Shown one piece after another: positions 1 to 8,468 of a stretch of DNA of 64,000 nucleotides. Position numbers and translations under genes: made by a program. Position 1 is the stretch's first letter. Every line of letters begins with the position of its first letter. A model generated the notes under the pieces. It was given only the letters and a program-made list of their open reading frames with translations, was not told where the DNA came from and ran no database searches. This DNA is from Sphingosinicella ginsenosidimutans (lineage in GTDB: Bacteria > Pseudomonadota > Alphaproteobacteria > Sphingomonadales > Sphingomonadaceae): contig NZ_VOQQ01000001.1 in NCBI RefSeq assembly GCF_007995055.1, positions 1,523,501 through 1,587,500 of the forward strand, written 5' to 3'.

Positions 1-930
1 CCGCTCACCGCGGACGACGTCCACAATCTCGGCCTCTCCGAGGTCGCGCGGATCCGCGGCGAGATGGAGCAGATCAAGACGCGGGTCGGCTTTACCGGCA
101 CGCTCGCCCAGTTCTTCGAGCATCTGCGCACCGATCCCCAGTTCGCACCGGCGAGCTGCGACGCGCTGCGCGACGGTTTCTACGCCATCGGCCGGCGCGT
201 CGATGCGCGGGTGCGCGAGTTTTTCTCGACGATCCCGCGCTCGCATCTCGACATTCGCCGGGTCGAACCGTTCCGCGAGCGGACCGAGGCGGCCGGCTCC
301 TACAATGACGGCACGCCGGACGGCTCGCGGCCCGGCGTCTTCTATTTCAACTGCTACGATCTGCCATCGGCCCGGACCTACGGCATGGAGACGCTGTACC
401 TGCACGAAGGCATTCCGGGGCACCATTTCCAGATCATGCTCGCCTCTGAGAACGAGCGGCTGCCCAATTTCATGCGCTTCGGCGGCAACACCGCCTTCGT
501 CGAAGGCTGGGCGCTTTATGCGGAGACGCTGTGGGACGAGCTCGGCATGGAGACCGATCCCTATCAGCGCTTCGGCGGGCTCAATGACGAGATGCTGCGC
601 GCGATGCGCCTCGTGGTCGACACCGGGATCCATGCCAAGGGCTGGACCCGCGATCAGGCGATCCAGTACATGCTCGACAATAGCGGCATGAGCCGGACCG
701 AGGTGACCGCCGAGGTCGAGCGCTATATTGCCATCCCCGGCCAGGCGCTCGCCTACAAGATCGGCGCCCTCACCATCCTGCGCCTCCGCCACGAGGCCGA
801 ACAGGCTCTGGGCTCCCGCTTCGATCTCAAGGCCTTCCACGCCGAGGTGCTCGACACCGGCGCGCTGCCGATGCCGGTGCTGGAGGCCAAGATCCGCGCC
901 TGGATCGCGGCGCAGCGCGCGGCCGCCTGA
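1..930 (+). CDS. DUF885 family protein, C-terminal part (5' end outside window)
   Basis: The frame is open from the first base, so the gene begins upstream; 309 codons are visible. The motif HEGIPGHH (bases 403-426), with a following segment FVEGWALYAE, is the signature of DUF885 proteins, which look like zinc-dependent metallopeptidases with the His/Glu residues as metal ligands. Many members are exported lipoproteins or periplasmic, but the N-terminus that would show this is missing. It ends seven bases before the stop codon of the convergent lysS gene. Family assignment is firm; substrate is unknown. Confidence 0.85.
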   Translation, partial: PLTADDVHNLGLSEVARIRGEMEQIKTRVGFTGTLAQFFEHLRTDPQFAPASCDALRDGFYAIGRRVDARVREFFSTIPRSHLDIRRVEPFRERTEAAGSYNDGTPDGSRPGVFYFNCYDLPSARTYGMETLYLHEGIPGHHFQIMLASENERLPNFMRFGGNTAFVEGWALYAETLWDELGMETDPYQRFGGLNDEMLRAMRLVVDTGIHAKGWTRDQAIQYMLDNSGMSRTEVTAEVERYIAIPGQALAYKIGALTILRLRHEAEQALGSRFDLKAFHAEVLDTGALPMPVLEAKIRAWIAAQRAAA

Positions 931-936
931 CGGCCG

Positions 937-2511
937 CTACCGCGCCAGCGCCTCGGCGATGAGCTTGCGGCTGTTGGCGATTCCGTAGAGGGCGATGAAG
1001 CTGCCCATGCGGGGCCCCTGCGACGTGCCGAGCAGCGTTTCGTAAAGCGCCCTGAACCAGTCGCGCAGCGATTCGAACGGGTGGGTCTTGCCGACTTCAT
1101 AGACCTCGGCCTGGATCGTCTCCGCATCGGCCGTCTCGGGGAGCGCCGCCAGCCGGTTGTCGAGATCGCGCAGCGCCGCCGCCTCCATCTCGGTCGGCGC
1201 CCGGTGATCGAGCGCGCCGGCGATGAAGTCGCGGAAATAGGCGAGCGCATAATCGATCCGCCGGTCAAGCTCGGGATGAGTCTCCGGCGACGCCTCCGGC
1301 ACATGGCGCTTCACGAAGCCCCAGAGCAGCGCCTTGTCGTCGGTCGAGGCGACGGCGACGAGGTTGAGCAGCAGCGGGAAACCGATCGGCATGCGCGCCT
1401 CGGGCACGCGTCCCGCATGGATGTGGTGGACTGGATTGCCGAGCTTCTTGGCGGTCTCCTGCGTCGGATAGGCCGCAAGGAACTGGTCATATTCGTCCAC
1501 CGCCTTGGGGATGATCCCGAAGGACAGCTGCTTGGCCTTCCGCGGCTCGCGGTAGATATAGAAAGCGAGGCTCTCTTCCGGCGCATAGGTCAGCCATTCG
1601 TCGATGGTGACGCCGTTGCCGCGGGTCTTCGAGATTTTCTCGCCATTCTCGTCGAGGAAGAGCTCGTAATTGAATCCCTCCGGCGGCCGCGCGCCGAGCA
1701 CGCGGGCGATCTTCGAGCTCTGGACGACCGAATCGATGAGGTCCTTGCCCGCCATCTCGTAATCGACGCCCAGCGCGACCCAGCGCATCGCCCAATCGAC
1801 CTTCCATTGGAGCTTCGCGCCGCCGGAAAGGATCGACTGGACGATCCGCTCGCCCTCGTCTTCGAACGCGACCAGGCCCGCCTCGGCATCGACGACCTCG
1901 ACCGGCACCTGGAGCACCCTGCCGCTTTTCGGGCTGATCGGCAGGACCGGAGAATAGGTCCTGCGCCGTTCCTCGCGCAGCGTCGGCAGCATCACGTCCA
2001 TGATCTCGCCATGGCGGCGCAGCACCGCCCTCAGCGTCGCATCGAACCGGCCCGAGCCGTAAGCGTCCGAAGAGGCCAGGAACTCGTAATCGAAGCCGAA
2101 GCGATCGAGGAATTGCTTCAGCAGGTGGTTGTTGTGATCGGCATAGCTTTTGTGCCCGCAGCCATAGGGATCGGGCACGCGGCTCAGCGGCTGATCCAGA
2201 TGTTCGTGCATCATGTCCTGGTGCGGCACGCCGGGCGGCACCTTGCGCATCCCGTCCATGTCGTCCGAAAAGGCGATGAGGCGGCTCGGCCAATCCACCA
2301 TTTCGGCGAGCGCGTGGCGGACCATCAACGTGCGCGCGACCTCCTGGAAGGTGCCGAGATGGGGGAGGCCCGACGGGCCGTAGCCGGTCTCGAACACGAT
2401 CTCCCCCGCCGGCGGGCCGTCCGGATAGCGTTTCAGCAGCTTGCGCGCTTCCTCATAGGGCCAGGCCTTGGAGACGCGCGCTGCTTCGCGGAGTTCGGCA
2501 GGATCGATCAT
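937..2511 (-). CDS. lysS: Lysyl-tRNA synthetase, class I
   Basis: Charges tRNA-Lys with lysine in the cytoplasm. The 524-residue protein has the class I signatures: HLGT (HIGH-type) at residues 51-54 after GPSGLP, and a KMSKS-type KISKTRGNG near residue 290. Class I LysRS is the usual form in Alphaproteobacteria, unlike the class II enzyme of most bacteria. I start at the ATG at 2511 (MIDPAELREA), which fits the family N-terminus; a TTG at 2547 would add 12 Ala/Arg-rich residues. It lies alone on this strand between a convergent peptidase gene and doxX. Confidence 0.95.
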   Translation of the reverse strand: MIDPAELREAARVSKAWPYEEARKLLKRYPDGPPAGEIVFETGYGPSGLPHLGTFQEVARTLMVRHALAEMVDWPSRLIAFSDDMDGMRKVPPGVPHQDMMHEHLDQPLSRVPDPYGCGHKSYADHNNHLLKQFLDRFGFDYEFLASSDAYGSGRFDATLRAVLRRHGEIMDVMLPTLREERRRTYSPVLPISPKSGRVLQVPVEVVDAEAGLVAFEDEGERIVQSILSGGAKLQWKVDWAMRWVALGVDYEMAGKDLIDSVVQSSKIARVLGARPPEGFNYELFLDENGEKISKTRGNGVTIDEWLTYAPEESLAFYIYREPRKAKQLSFGIIPKAVDEYDQFLAAYPTQETAKKLGNPVHHIHAGRVPEARMPIGFPLLLNLVAVASTDDKALLWGFVKRHVPEASPETHPELDRRIDYALAYFRDFIAGALDHRAPTEMEAAALRDLDNRLAALPETADAETIQAEVYEVGKTHPFESLRDWFRALYETLLGTSQGPRMGSFIALYGIANSRKLIAEALAR

Positions 2512-2559
2512 GGCTGCGGCTCTGGCGCGAGCGTCGCCGAATCGCAAACCTGAAATGAC

Positions 2560-3051
2560 TCAGGAGGCGCGTTGGCGGCGGCGCTTCGTCCCGAATCGTC
2601 GTGCGAGCCAGGAATCCACGGCCAGCGGCCCTGGCCCCGCCATCACCAGCGTGGCGAGGCAGGCGAGGTAGAGAAGGTCGGTTTCATAGCCGGGCGGCCC
2701 GAATTGCGGGCCTTGGCGCGTCACCGCCATCAGCTTGATCGAGGTGAAGCCGAAACGGAGGTGGACGGTGAGCGCCGCCACCGCCAGGACCGCCGCCATC
2801 GGGATGCTCGCCAGCGTCACGAAGGCGCCGATCAGGATCGCGATCCCGCCGATCAGCTCAACCCAGATCGTGAGCCACGCCATCAGGTGCGGCATCGGCA
2901 CGCCGATCGCATCGACGATCGCGACGAACCGGTCCGGGCCCTTTTCAAGCTTGGCGAGGCCATGGATGAAGAAGCCGGCGCCGACGATCAGCCGCAGCGG
3001 CACCGGCGCCCAACGCGCGGCCATCGCGCCAAGCCGGGTTGTATCGAACAT
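2560..3051 (-). CDS. DoxX family membrane protein (SigF target)
   Basis: A 163-residue protein with about four hydrophobic segments and the DoxX-type start of helix 1 (RLIVGAGFFIHGLAKL). DoxX proteins are small inner-membrane proteins tied to redox, thiosulfate or metal stress; in SigF regulons they accompany copper-binding bufferin genes. A strong GGAGGA ribosome site precedes the ATG. The gene follows the anti-sigma gene and has its own exact GTAACC-N16-CGAA promoter at 3084-3109, so it is very probably controlled by the adjacent ECF sigma factor. Function beyond that is inferred. Confidence 0.85.
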   Translation of the reverse strand: MFDTTRLGAMAARWAPVPLRLIVGAGFFIHGLAKLEKGPDRFVAIVDAIGVPMPHLMAWLTIWVELIGGIAILIGAFVTLASIPMAAVLAVAALTVHLRFGFTSIKLMAVTRQGPQFGPPGYETDLLYLACLATLVMAGPGPLAVDSWLARRFGTKRRRQRAS

Positions 3052-3083
3052 ATGGGCTGCTCCTCCCTGAACCTCTTTCGAAG

Positions 3084-3109
3084 TTCGTCGTGGAGCCGCC
3101 TGCGGTTAC
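3084..3109 (-). promoter_or_regulatory. SigF-type ECF promoter of doxX
   Basis: On the minus strand GTAACC is followed by exactly 16 bases and CGAA. This is the consensus known for SigF of Caulobacter. It sits immediately downstream of the nrsF stop codon and 33 bases before the doxX start. The same arrangement occurs before the sigma gene itself (4304-4329), which makes chance occurrence unlikely. Confidence 0.85.
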
Positions 3110-3113
3110 AGGA

Positions 3114-3755
3114 TCACCAGCGAAGCAGGCGTGGCCCGGCAAGCGCGCCGAGGCCCGCGGCAAGCCCGATCCCGAGCGAATACCAGGTCAGCACGAACAG
3201 AGCGGAGACTTCGGGGCAGTGGAGGCAGTAGAGCGTCGCCGACCAGGCGCCGGCGGCGAGCCCGGCCGCGGCGCCGGCCAGCCGCAGCCGCGTCGGCGCG
3301 AAGCGGCGGAACGACCACAAGAGCCCGGCAAAGATCGGCAGCGCCAGCAGCAGCACCAGCCAGGGGCAATATTGCCAGCTCGCGCCGAGCCACATGCGAA
3401 CCCAGTCGGCCGGCGGCGTGTGCGCCAGCTCGGCGATCCCGACCCCGGCGAGCAGCAGCACCGGCACCGCCATTGCCCAGAGCAGGGGAGCGCGCGCGCC
3501 TTCGGGCCGCGCCAGTCGCATCGTCGCCGCCACCGCGACGAGCCCGAGCGAGGCAGTGTAGGCCCATTTCATCCAGAACGGAAAGCCGCGCATCGCGGCG
3601 CCGAGATCGGGACGCACGCCGATCGTCGCAACGATCAGCAGGAGCGTCGCCACGCCGCCAAGCCCCATGCCGAGCGCGATCCGCCGGCCGAAGGCATGGC
3701 GCGGGACCGCCGGGACATCGCGGGAGAGCGTTGCGATCAGATCGTCGGTCCTCAT
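3114..3755 (-). CDS. nrsF: NrsF-like (DUF1109) membrane anti-sigma factor
   Basis: A 213-residue protein with a short cytoplasmic N-terminus (MRTDDLIATLSRDVP) and about six transmembrane helices, the layout of DUF1109/NrsF proteins that hold ECF sigma factors at the inner membrane. Conserved periplasm-side cysteines are visible in WQYCPW and LYCLHCPE; in NrsF such cysteines are needed for metal sensing and release of SigF. The start ATG overlaps the sigma stop as ATGA, so the two are translationally coupled. A longer upstream frame exists but only shadows the sigma gene. Confidence 0.9.
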   Translation of the reverse strand: MRTDDLIATLSRDVPAVPRHAFGRRIALGMGLGGVATLLLIVATIGVRPDLGAAMRGFPFWMKWAYTASLGLVAVAATMRLARPEGARAPLLWAMAVPVLLLAGVGIAELAHTPPADWVRMWLGASWQYCPWLVLLLALPIFAGLLWSFRRFAPTRLRLAGAAAGLAAGAWSATLYCLHCPEVSALFVLTWYSLGIGLAAGLGALAGPRLLRW

Positions 3756-4285
3756 CGCTTCTGTCCCTTCACCCGCGCCGCCAGGGCTTTCAGGCCGCGA
3801 TGGACCGACACCTTGACGTCGGATTCGCCGATGCCCGCGCGCGCCGCCGCCTCGGCCACGCTCAATCCCTCGATCCTGGTGTTCCGGATCGCCGCCGCCT
3901 GCTTCGCGGGCAGGCTGTCGAGCAGGCGGGCGAGATCGGTCCGCGCGAGGCTCGGCGCCTCGAAATCGGCGGCCAGCAAATCTTCGACATCGTCGATCGG
4001 CTGCAGCCGGCTGCGCCGCCGGATATGATCGATCATCTTGTAGCGGGCGATTGCGAACAGCCACGGGCTGAACGGCCGCCTGCGATCGTAGCTTGCCCGG
4101 CGTTCGTGCACGGCGATCAGCGTTTCCTGCACAAGATCCTCGATGTCGTCGGCATCGGCGATCCGGCGCCGGTAGAAGGCGCGCAGCAGCGAGGCCGCAA
4201 GCTCGAGCAGCGCCGCGTGCGACGCGCCGTCCCCGTCGAGGCCCGCAAGCATCAAGGCTCGAAGCTGGTCGTCGCCGATCCGCAC
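3752..4285 (-). CDS. sigF: ECF RNA polymerase sigma factor, SigF-like
   Basis: The 177-residue protein has sigma region 2 (DDIEDLVQETLIAVHERR, then WLFAIARYKMIDHIRRR) and region 4 (SVAEAAARAGIGESDVKVSV), and lacks regions 1 and 3, as expected for an ECF factor. I choose the GTG at 4285, which has AGGA seven bases upstream and lies 19 bases after the CGAA box; the longer frame from 4393 would run through the promoter. Coupling to a DUF1109 anti-sigma factor and the promoter sequence place it in the SigF/NrsF group (metal and oxidative stress). It is probably autoregulated. Confidence 0.9.
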   Translation of the reverse strand: MRIGDDQLRALMLAGLDGDGASHAALLELAASLLRAFYRRRIADADDIEDLVQETLIAVHERRASYDRRRPFSPWLFAIARYKMIDHIRRRSRLQPIDDVEDLLAADFEAPSLARTDLARLLDSLPAKQAAAIRNTRIEGLSVAEAAARAGIGESDVKVSVHRGLKALAARVKGQKR

Positions 4286-4303
4286 TGTCGTTCCTATAGC
4301 TCC

Positions 4304-4329
4304 TTCGCCGCAGTTGCGGGAAAGGTTAC
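4304..4329 (-). promoter_or_regulatory. SigF-type autoregulatory promoter
   Basis: Minus-strand GTAACC, 16 bases, CGAA, ending 19 bases before the GTG start of the sigma gene. It matches the SigF consensus without a mismatch and implies positive autoregulation of sigF-nrsF. Confidence 0.85.
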
Positions 4330-4364
4330 GGGCGTCTGGAGCGGCGCGGAACCGGCTCGTGCCT

Positions 4365-4379
4365 GTTGCCAATCTGTTC
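4365..4379 (+). promoter_or_regulatory. Possible LexA box before the DinG-like gene
   Basis: GTTG-CCAATCT-GTTC differs by one base from the alphaproteobacterial LexA site GTTC-N7-GTTC and lies 22 bases before the helicase start. dinG is an SOS gene in other bacteria, so the position makes sense, but one such imperfect match could be chance. Confidence 0.3.
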
Positions 4380-4400
4380 CGCAGCGGCGACAATCGCGCG

Positions 4401-7121
4401 ATGATGCTGCCTCACCCCGCGCTCCACGCGACCCACGCCGGAATCTGGATCGCCCATCCCGACGGCAGGGTGGAGGCGGTGACGCGCGGGGCGGCGATCG
4501 CACGGGCGGCCGAAACGCCGACCATCTTCCTCAATGCGCCTTTGGTCGCGAGCAGGCTCGGCTATCCGGAGCTGTCCGGGCTCGACCTGCTCGAGCTTTT
4601 TGCCTTCGTCCATCCGGCCCGATTCGCGGTGCCGACGCCCAAGGGCCTCGCCGACGCCCTCGGCCTGCCCGAGCCGGAGGGCGACGAGGCAGCGGCCCGC
4701 TTCCTCGGGCAGGCGGCGGCGACTTTGCTCGCCACGCTTTCCGGAGACTGGCCCGAGCGCGCCGGGGCCTGGGCTTCGGCACAGGCACTCCACCGGCTGC
4801 GGTGGCCCTGGGCCGGCGTCGTCGCGGCCCGGCTGAGCCGGCCCGGGCGGGACGAGCCCTGGCTCTTCTCGGTCCTGCCCGAATGGGAGGAGACGGGCGG
4901 GCGCCCGCCGCCGCGCCCGATCCGGCTCGACGCGGGGGCGACGGCCGATCGGCTCGCGCACCTCGTCGGCAGCGATGCCGAGCCGCGCCAGGGTCAGCGT
5001 GACTATGCCGCCGCCGCGCGCGCCGTCTTCGATCCTCGGCCGGCCGAGGGCCGCCCGAACATGCTGCTGGCCGAGGCGGGGACCGGGATCGGCAAGACGC
5101 TCGGCTATCTCGCTCCGGCGTCGCTGTGGGCCGAGCAGGCGGGCGGCGCGGTGTGGGTCTCGACCTATACCAAGGCGCTCCAGCGACAGCTGGACCGCGA
5201 GGGCGCGCGGCTTTTCGCCGATCCTTCCGTCCGCCGCCGCAGGATCGTCGTCCGCAAGGGCCGCGAGAATTATCTCTGCCTGCTCAATCTCGAGGACGCG
5301 CTCCAGGGCGGCTTTGCGGGGCGCGCCGCGATCCTCGCGCAGCTCGTCGCGCGCTGGGCCGCCTATACGAAGGACGGCGACATGATCGGCGGCGATCTTC
5401 CGGGATGGCTGACCAGCCTGTTCCGGCGCGCCGGCGCCACGGCCCTCACCGATCGGCGTGGCGAGTGCGTCTATGCCGGCTGCCCGCATTATCGTCGCTG
5501 CTTCATCGAACGGGCGTCGCGGGCCAGCCAGGACGCCGATCTGGTCATCGCCAATCACGCGCTGGTGATGGTCAATGCGGCGCGCGGCCGCGAGACCGGC
5601 AACCCGCCGACCCGGATCGTCTTCGACGAAGGCCATCACCTGTTCGACGCCGCCGATTCCACCTTCGCCGCGGCGCTGACCGGGCAGGAGGCGATTGAGC
5701 TTCGCCGCTGGATATTGGGCCCGGAAGGGCGCTCGCGCGGGCGGCGGCGCGGCCTTTCGGCGCGGCTGCTCGATGTCGCATCCTATGACGAGGCGGGCGC
5801 GGCGGCTCTCGGCGCGGCGGTGCAGATGGCAGGAGCGCTTCCCGGCGACGGATGGCTTCAGCGCCTGGCCGAGGGCGCCCCTTTCGGCCCGATCGAGGCC
5901 CTGCTGGCGGCGGTTCGCGGGACCGTCTACGCCCGCGCCTCCGCCCAGGATGCCGGCTACGGGCTCGAAACCGAACTTGCCGAGCCCGACGCAGCCCTGG
6001 TCGAGGCGGCGGCCCCGGCGGTGGAGGCGCTGGAGTTGCTGCACCGTCCGCTGGTGGCGCTCGGCAAGCGGCTCGAAGCTGTGATCGAGGATGCGCCCGA
6101 CTGGCTCGATGCGCAGGCGCGCGCCCGGATCGAGGGAGCGATCGCGGGTCTTTCCTGGCGTACCCAGACGCTTGCCGGATGGATCGCGCTCGCGGCGCGG
6201 ATCGGCGGGCCGGGCGATCCGGACTTCGTCGATTGGCTCGCGGTCGATCGGGTCGAGGGGCGCGAATTCGATATCGGCCTCCATCGCCACTGGCTCGATC
6301 CCACGCGCCCGCTTGCCGAAGCGGTGCTGAAGCCGGCCCAGGGGGTGCTCGTCACCTCCGCGACCTTGCGCGCGGGCGGCGACTGGGACACGGCGGAGGC
6401 GCGCACCGGCGCCGCGCATCTCGACGCGCCGATCGGACGATTCGAGGCGGCGAGCCCGTTCGATTATGCCGCGATGTCCGAGGTCCTGATCGTGACCGAT
6501 ATCCGCAAGGGCGACACGGCGGCGCTCGCCGGCGCCTATGCGCGGCTGATCGAGGCGGCTGGCGGCGGGGCGCTCGGCCTGTTCACCGCGATCCAGCGCC
6601 TGCGCGCCGTCCATGCGCGGATCGCCGATCGTCTCGCCCGATCGGGGCTGCCGCTCTATGCCCAGCATGTGGATCCGATCGACACCGGCACGCTCGTCGA
6701 CATTTTCCGCGATGATCCGCGCGCGAGCCTGCTCGGCACCGATGCGCTTCGCGACGGCGTCGACGTCCCCGGCGATTCGCTGCGGCTGGTGGTGATGGAG
6801 GGCGTGCCCTGGCCGCGCCCGACTGTGCTCCACGGTGCGCGCCGCGCGGCCGGCGGCGGATCGTCCTATGACGATCGCGTCGTCCGCGCCCGCCTGGCCC
6901 AGGCGTTCGGGCGGCTGATCCGCCGGCAGGGGGATCGCGGCATGTTCGTCCTGCTCTCGTCGGCGACCCCGTCGCGGCTGCTCGCCGCCTTTCCTCCCGG
7001 CGTCGCGGTGACCCGGCTCACCCTCGACATGGCGATTGCGCGGGTGGCGGCGCGTCTGTCATCAGGTGCGGCGGCCGGCGATGCGACGGCGGCGTGGGTT
7101 CCGTCCGGGGGAGCGCAATGA
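4401..7121 (+). CDS. DinG-like ATP-dependent DNA helicase (XPD family)
   Basis: A 906-residue superfamily 2 helicase. Walker A (EAGTGIGKT) lies near residue 225, the Walker B box is DEGH near residue 409, and between them are four cysteines (YLCLL, GECVYAGC, RRCF) in the spacing of the XPD/DinG iron-sulfur cluster. C-terminal helicase motifs include SATL and AFGRLIRRQGD. Such enzymes unwind 5'-3' and resolve R-loops or damaged forks. I start at the ATG at 4401 (ATGATG); the frame extends upstream to 4314 but that would overlap the sigF promoter. The next gene starts in an ATGA overlap. Confidence 0.9.
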   Translation: MMLPHPALHATHAGIWIAHPDGRVEAVTRGAAIARAAETPTIFLNAPLVASRLGYPELSGLDLLELFAFVHPARFAVPTPKGLADALGLPEPEGDEAAARFLGQAAATLLATLSGDWPERAGAWASAQALHRLRWPWAGVVAARLSRPGRDEPWLFSVLPEWEETGGRPPPRPIRLDAGATADRLAHLVGSDAEPRQGQRDYAAAARAVFDPRPAEGRPNMLLAEAGTGIGKTLGYLAPASLWAEQAGGAVWVSTYTKALQRQLDREGARLFADPSVRRRRIVVRKGRENYLCLLNLEDALQGGFAGRAAILAQLVARWAAYTKDGDMIGGDLPGWLTSLFRRAGATALTDRRGECVYAGCPHYRRCFIERASRASQDADLVIANHALVMVNAARGRETGNPPTRIVFDEGHHLFDAADSTFAAALTGQEAIELRRWILGPEGRSRGRRRGLSARLLDVASYDEAGAAALGAAVQMAGALPGDGWLQRLAEGAPFGPIEALLAAVRGTVYARASAQDAGYGLETELAEPDAALVEAAAPAVEALELLHRPLVALGKRLEAVIEDAPDWLDAQARARIEGAIAGLSWRTQTLAGWIALAARIGGPGDPDFVDWLAVDRVEGREFDIGLHRHWLDPTRPLAEAVLKPAQGVLVTSATLRAGGDWDTAEARTGAAHLDAPIGRFEAASPFDYAAMSEVLIVTDIRKGDTAALAGAYARLIEAAGGGALGLFTAIQRLRAVHARIADRLARSGLPLYAQHVDPIDTGTLVDIFRDDPRASLLGTDALRDGVDVPGDSLRLVVMEGVPWPRPTVLHGARRAAGGGSSYDDRVVRARLAQAFGRLIRRQGDRGMFVLLSSATPSRLLAAFPPGVAVTRLTLDMAIARVAARLSSGAAAGDATAAWVPSGGAQ

Positions 7122-7657
7122 GGATCCTGACGCTGATGCGTCATGCCAAATCCGGCCTGGCCGATCGCGGCGTGCGCGATTTCGATCGCCCGCTGAACCG
7201 CCGGGGCGCCCAGGCGGCGCGCGCCATGGGGCGGGAGATTCGCGCCCTCGGCCTCGGCTTCGACGCGGTGATCGCCTCGCCGGCGGTGCGCGTCGTCGAA
7301 ACGGTCGAGGGCGTGGCCGAAGGGGCCAGCCGGGCGCTGCACCCGACCTATGACCGGCGCATCTATCTCGCGCCGCTCGCTCTGCTGCTTGATCTGGTGC
7401 GGGAGACGGACGATTCGGTCCGGCGCCTGCTGCTCGTCGGCCACAATCCCGGCTGCGCGCTGCTTGCGAGCTTGCTCGCCGGATCGGGCGACGAGGTGCT
7501 TCGCACACGGCTTGCCGAGCAATATCCGACGGGCGCGCTCGCCGAAATCGGCTTCGAGGTCGCGCATTGGCGGGAGATCGAGCCCCAGGCCGGCGCGCTC
7601 GCGCGGTTCATCCGTCCCCGTGATCTCGACGGCGCGGCCGACGGCGAGGAGGATTAG
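7118..7657 (+). CDS. sixA: SixA-type histidine phosphatase
   Basis: A 179-residue branch-1 histidine phosphatase: the catalytic LMRHAKSG is at residues 6-13 and the second catalytic histidine is in LLVGHNPG. Family members remove phosphate from phosphohistidine proteins or small phosphoesters. The start ATG overlaps the helicase stop (ATGA), so it is translated from the same message. Its last four bases overlap the convergent merR gene. Substrate cannot be read from the sequence. Confidence 0.88.
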   Translation: MRILTLMRHAKSGLADRGVRDFDRPLNRRGAQAARAMGREIRALGLGFDAVIASPAVRVVETVEGVAEGASRALHPTYDRRIYLAPLALLLDLVRETDDSVRRLLLVGHNPGCALLASLLAGSGDEVLRTRLAEQYPTGALAEIGFEVAHWREIEPQAGALARFIRPRDLDGAADGEED

Positions 7658-8052
7658 AACGCGTCTTCGTCGAGCGCGGCGGCGAGCGATTGGCGCAAGG
7701 CGCGAAGCCGCTCGATCGACGCCCCGGATGCCGGTGCGGAGGCGGGCTCGGCCGGGGCGGGTGCCGCCGCGGTCGCCGGGATGATCTCGTCCTCGCCGCC
7801 GCCCCCGCGCGCCAGCAATTGCTGGACGCCGCGGATCGTATAGCCCTCGACGTTGAGCAGATGATGGATTCGCCGGGCGAGGGCCGCATCCTCGGCGCGG
7901 TAATAACGGCGGTTGCCCGCCCGCTGGAGCGGCTTCAGCTGCGGGAAGCGCGTCTCCCAGTAACGCAGGATATGCTGTGGAACGCCAAGTTCGCCCGCAA
8001 GCTCACCGATGGTCCGGAAGGCGTGCTCGCTCTTGGCTTGGGAAACGGCCAT
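7654..8052 (-). CDS. MerR-family transcriptional regulator
   Basis: A 132-residue protein with an N-terminal MerR winged helix ([20 protein letters not shown], then [10 protein letters not shown]) and a low-complexity Ala/Pro/Gly linker instead of a metal- or drug-binding domain. Six bases separate it from ihfA, so it is the last gene of the rpmF-plsX-fabH-ihfA-merR block found in many Alphaproteobacteria. The short C-terminus gives no clue to an effector. Confidence 0.9.
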   Translation of the reverse strand: MAVSQAKSEHAFRTIGELAGELGVPQHILRYWETRFPQLKPLQRAGNRRYYRAEDAALARRIHHLLNVEGYTIRGVQQLLARGGGGEDEIIPATAAAPAPAEPASAPASGASIERLRALRQSLAAALDEDAF

Positions 8053-8058
8053 CGGGTG

Positions 8059-8382
8059 TCAGTCGCCGCTGGCGATCCGCTCGCGCATGATCTGGGAGGC
8101 GCGGAAGGTGAGCACCCGGCGCGGCGCGATCGGCACTTCGATCCCGGTCTTGGGATTGCGGCCGAGCCGCTGGCCCTTGTCGCGCAGGATGAAGCTGCCG
8201 AAACCGGAAATCTTCACATTCTGACCATTTGCCAGGGCATGGCTCATATGATCCAGGATGCCTTCCACCAACCCGGCGGAATCGGCGCGCGAAAGCCCGA
8301 TCTCGCGATGAACGGTGTCGGCAAGGTCCGCGCGAGTCAAAGTGCCGCCCGACGGCTTCCTGACCGTTCCTGCGTCCGCCAT
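8059..8382 (-). CDS. ihfA: Integration host factor subunit alpha
   Basis: A 107-residue HU/IHF DNA-bending protein. The fold is clear: [20 protein letters not shown] at the N-terminus, the hallmark VKISGFGSF, and the beta-arm segment [12 protein letters not shown] that inserts into the minor groove. Together with IhfB it bends DNA at specific sites in replication, recombination and transcription. Two ATG codons are adjacent (8385, 8382); the second has better spacing to the G-rich ribosome site. Confidence 0.95.
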   Translation of the reverse strand: MADAGTVRKPSGGTLTRADLADTVHREIGLSRADSAGLVEGILDHMSHALANGQNVKISGFGSFILRDKGQRLGRNPKTGIEVPIAPRRVLTFRASQIMRERIASGD

Positions 8383-8468
8383 CATTTCCCCCCTGTTGGC
8401 GTCTCCAGCCCGGAACACTAGTCGACCTGCGGGTGGAGCGCAATCTGGCCGAGGGCACTGGCCGACGG

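Noticed and set aside
4314..4400. Upstream extension of the DinG-like gene to 4314
   Set aside because: It would place coding sequence over the sigF promoter and give an unusual N-terminus; ATG at 4401 fits better.
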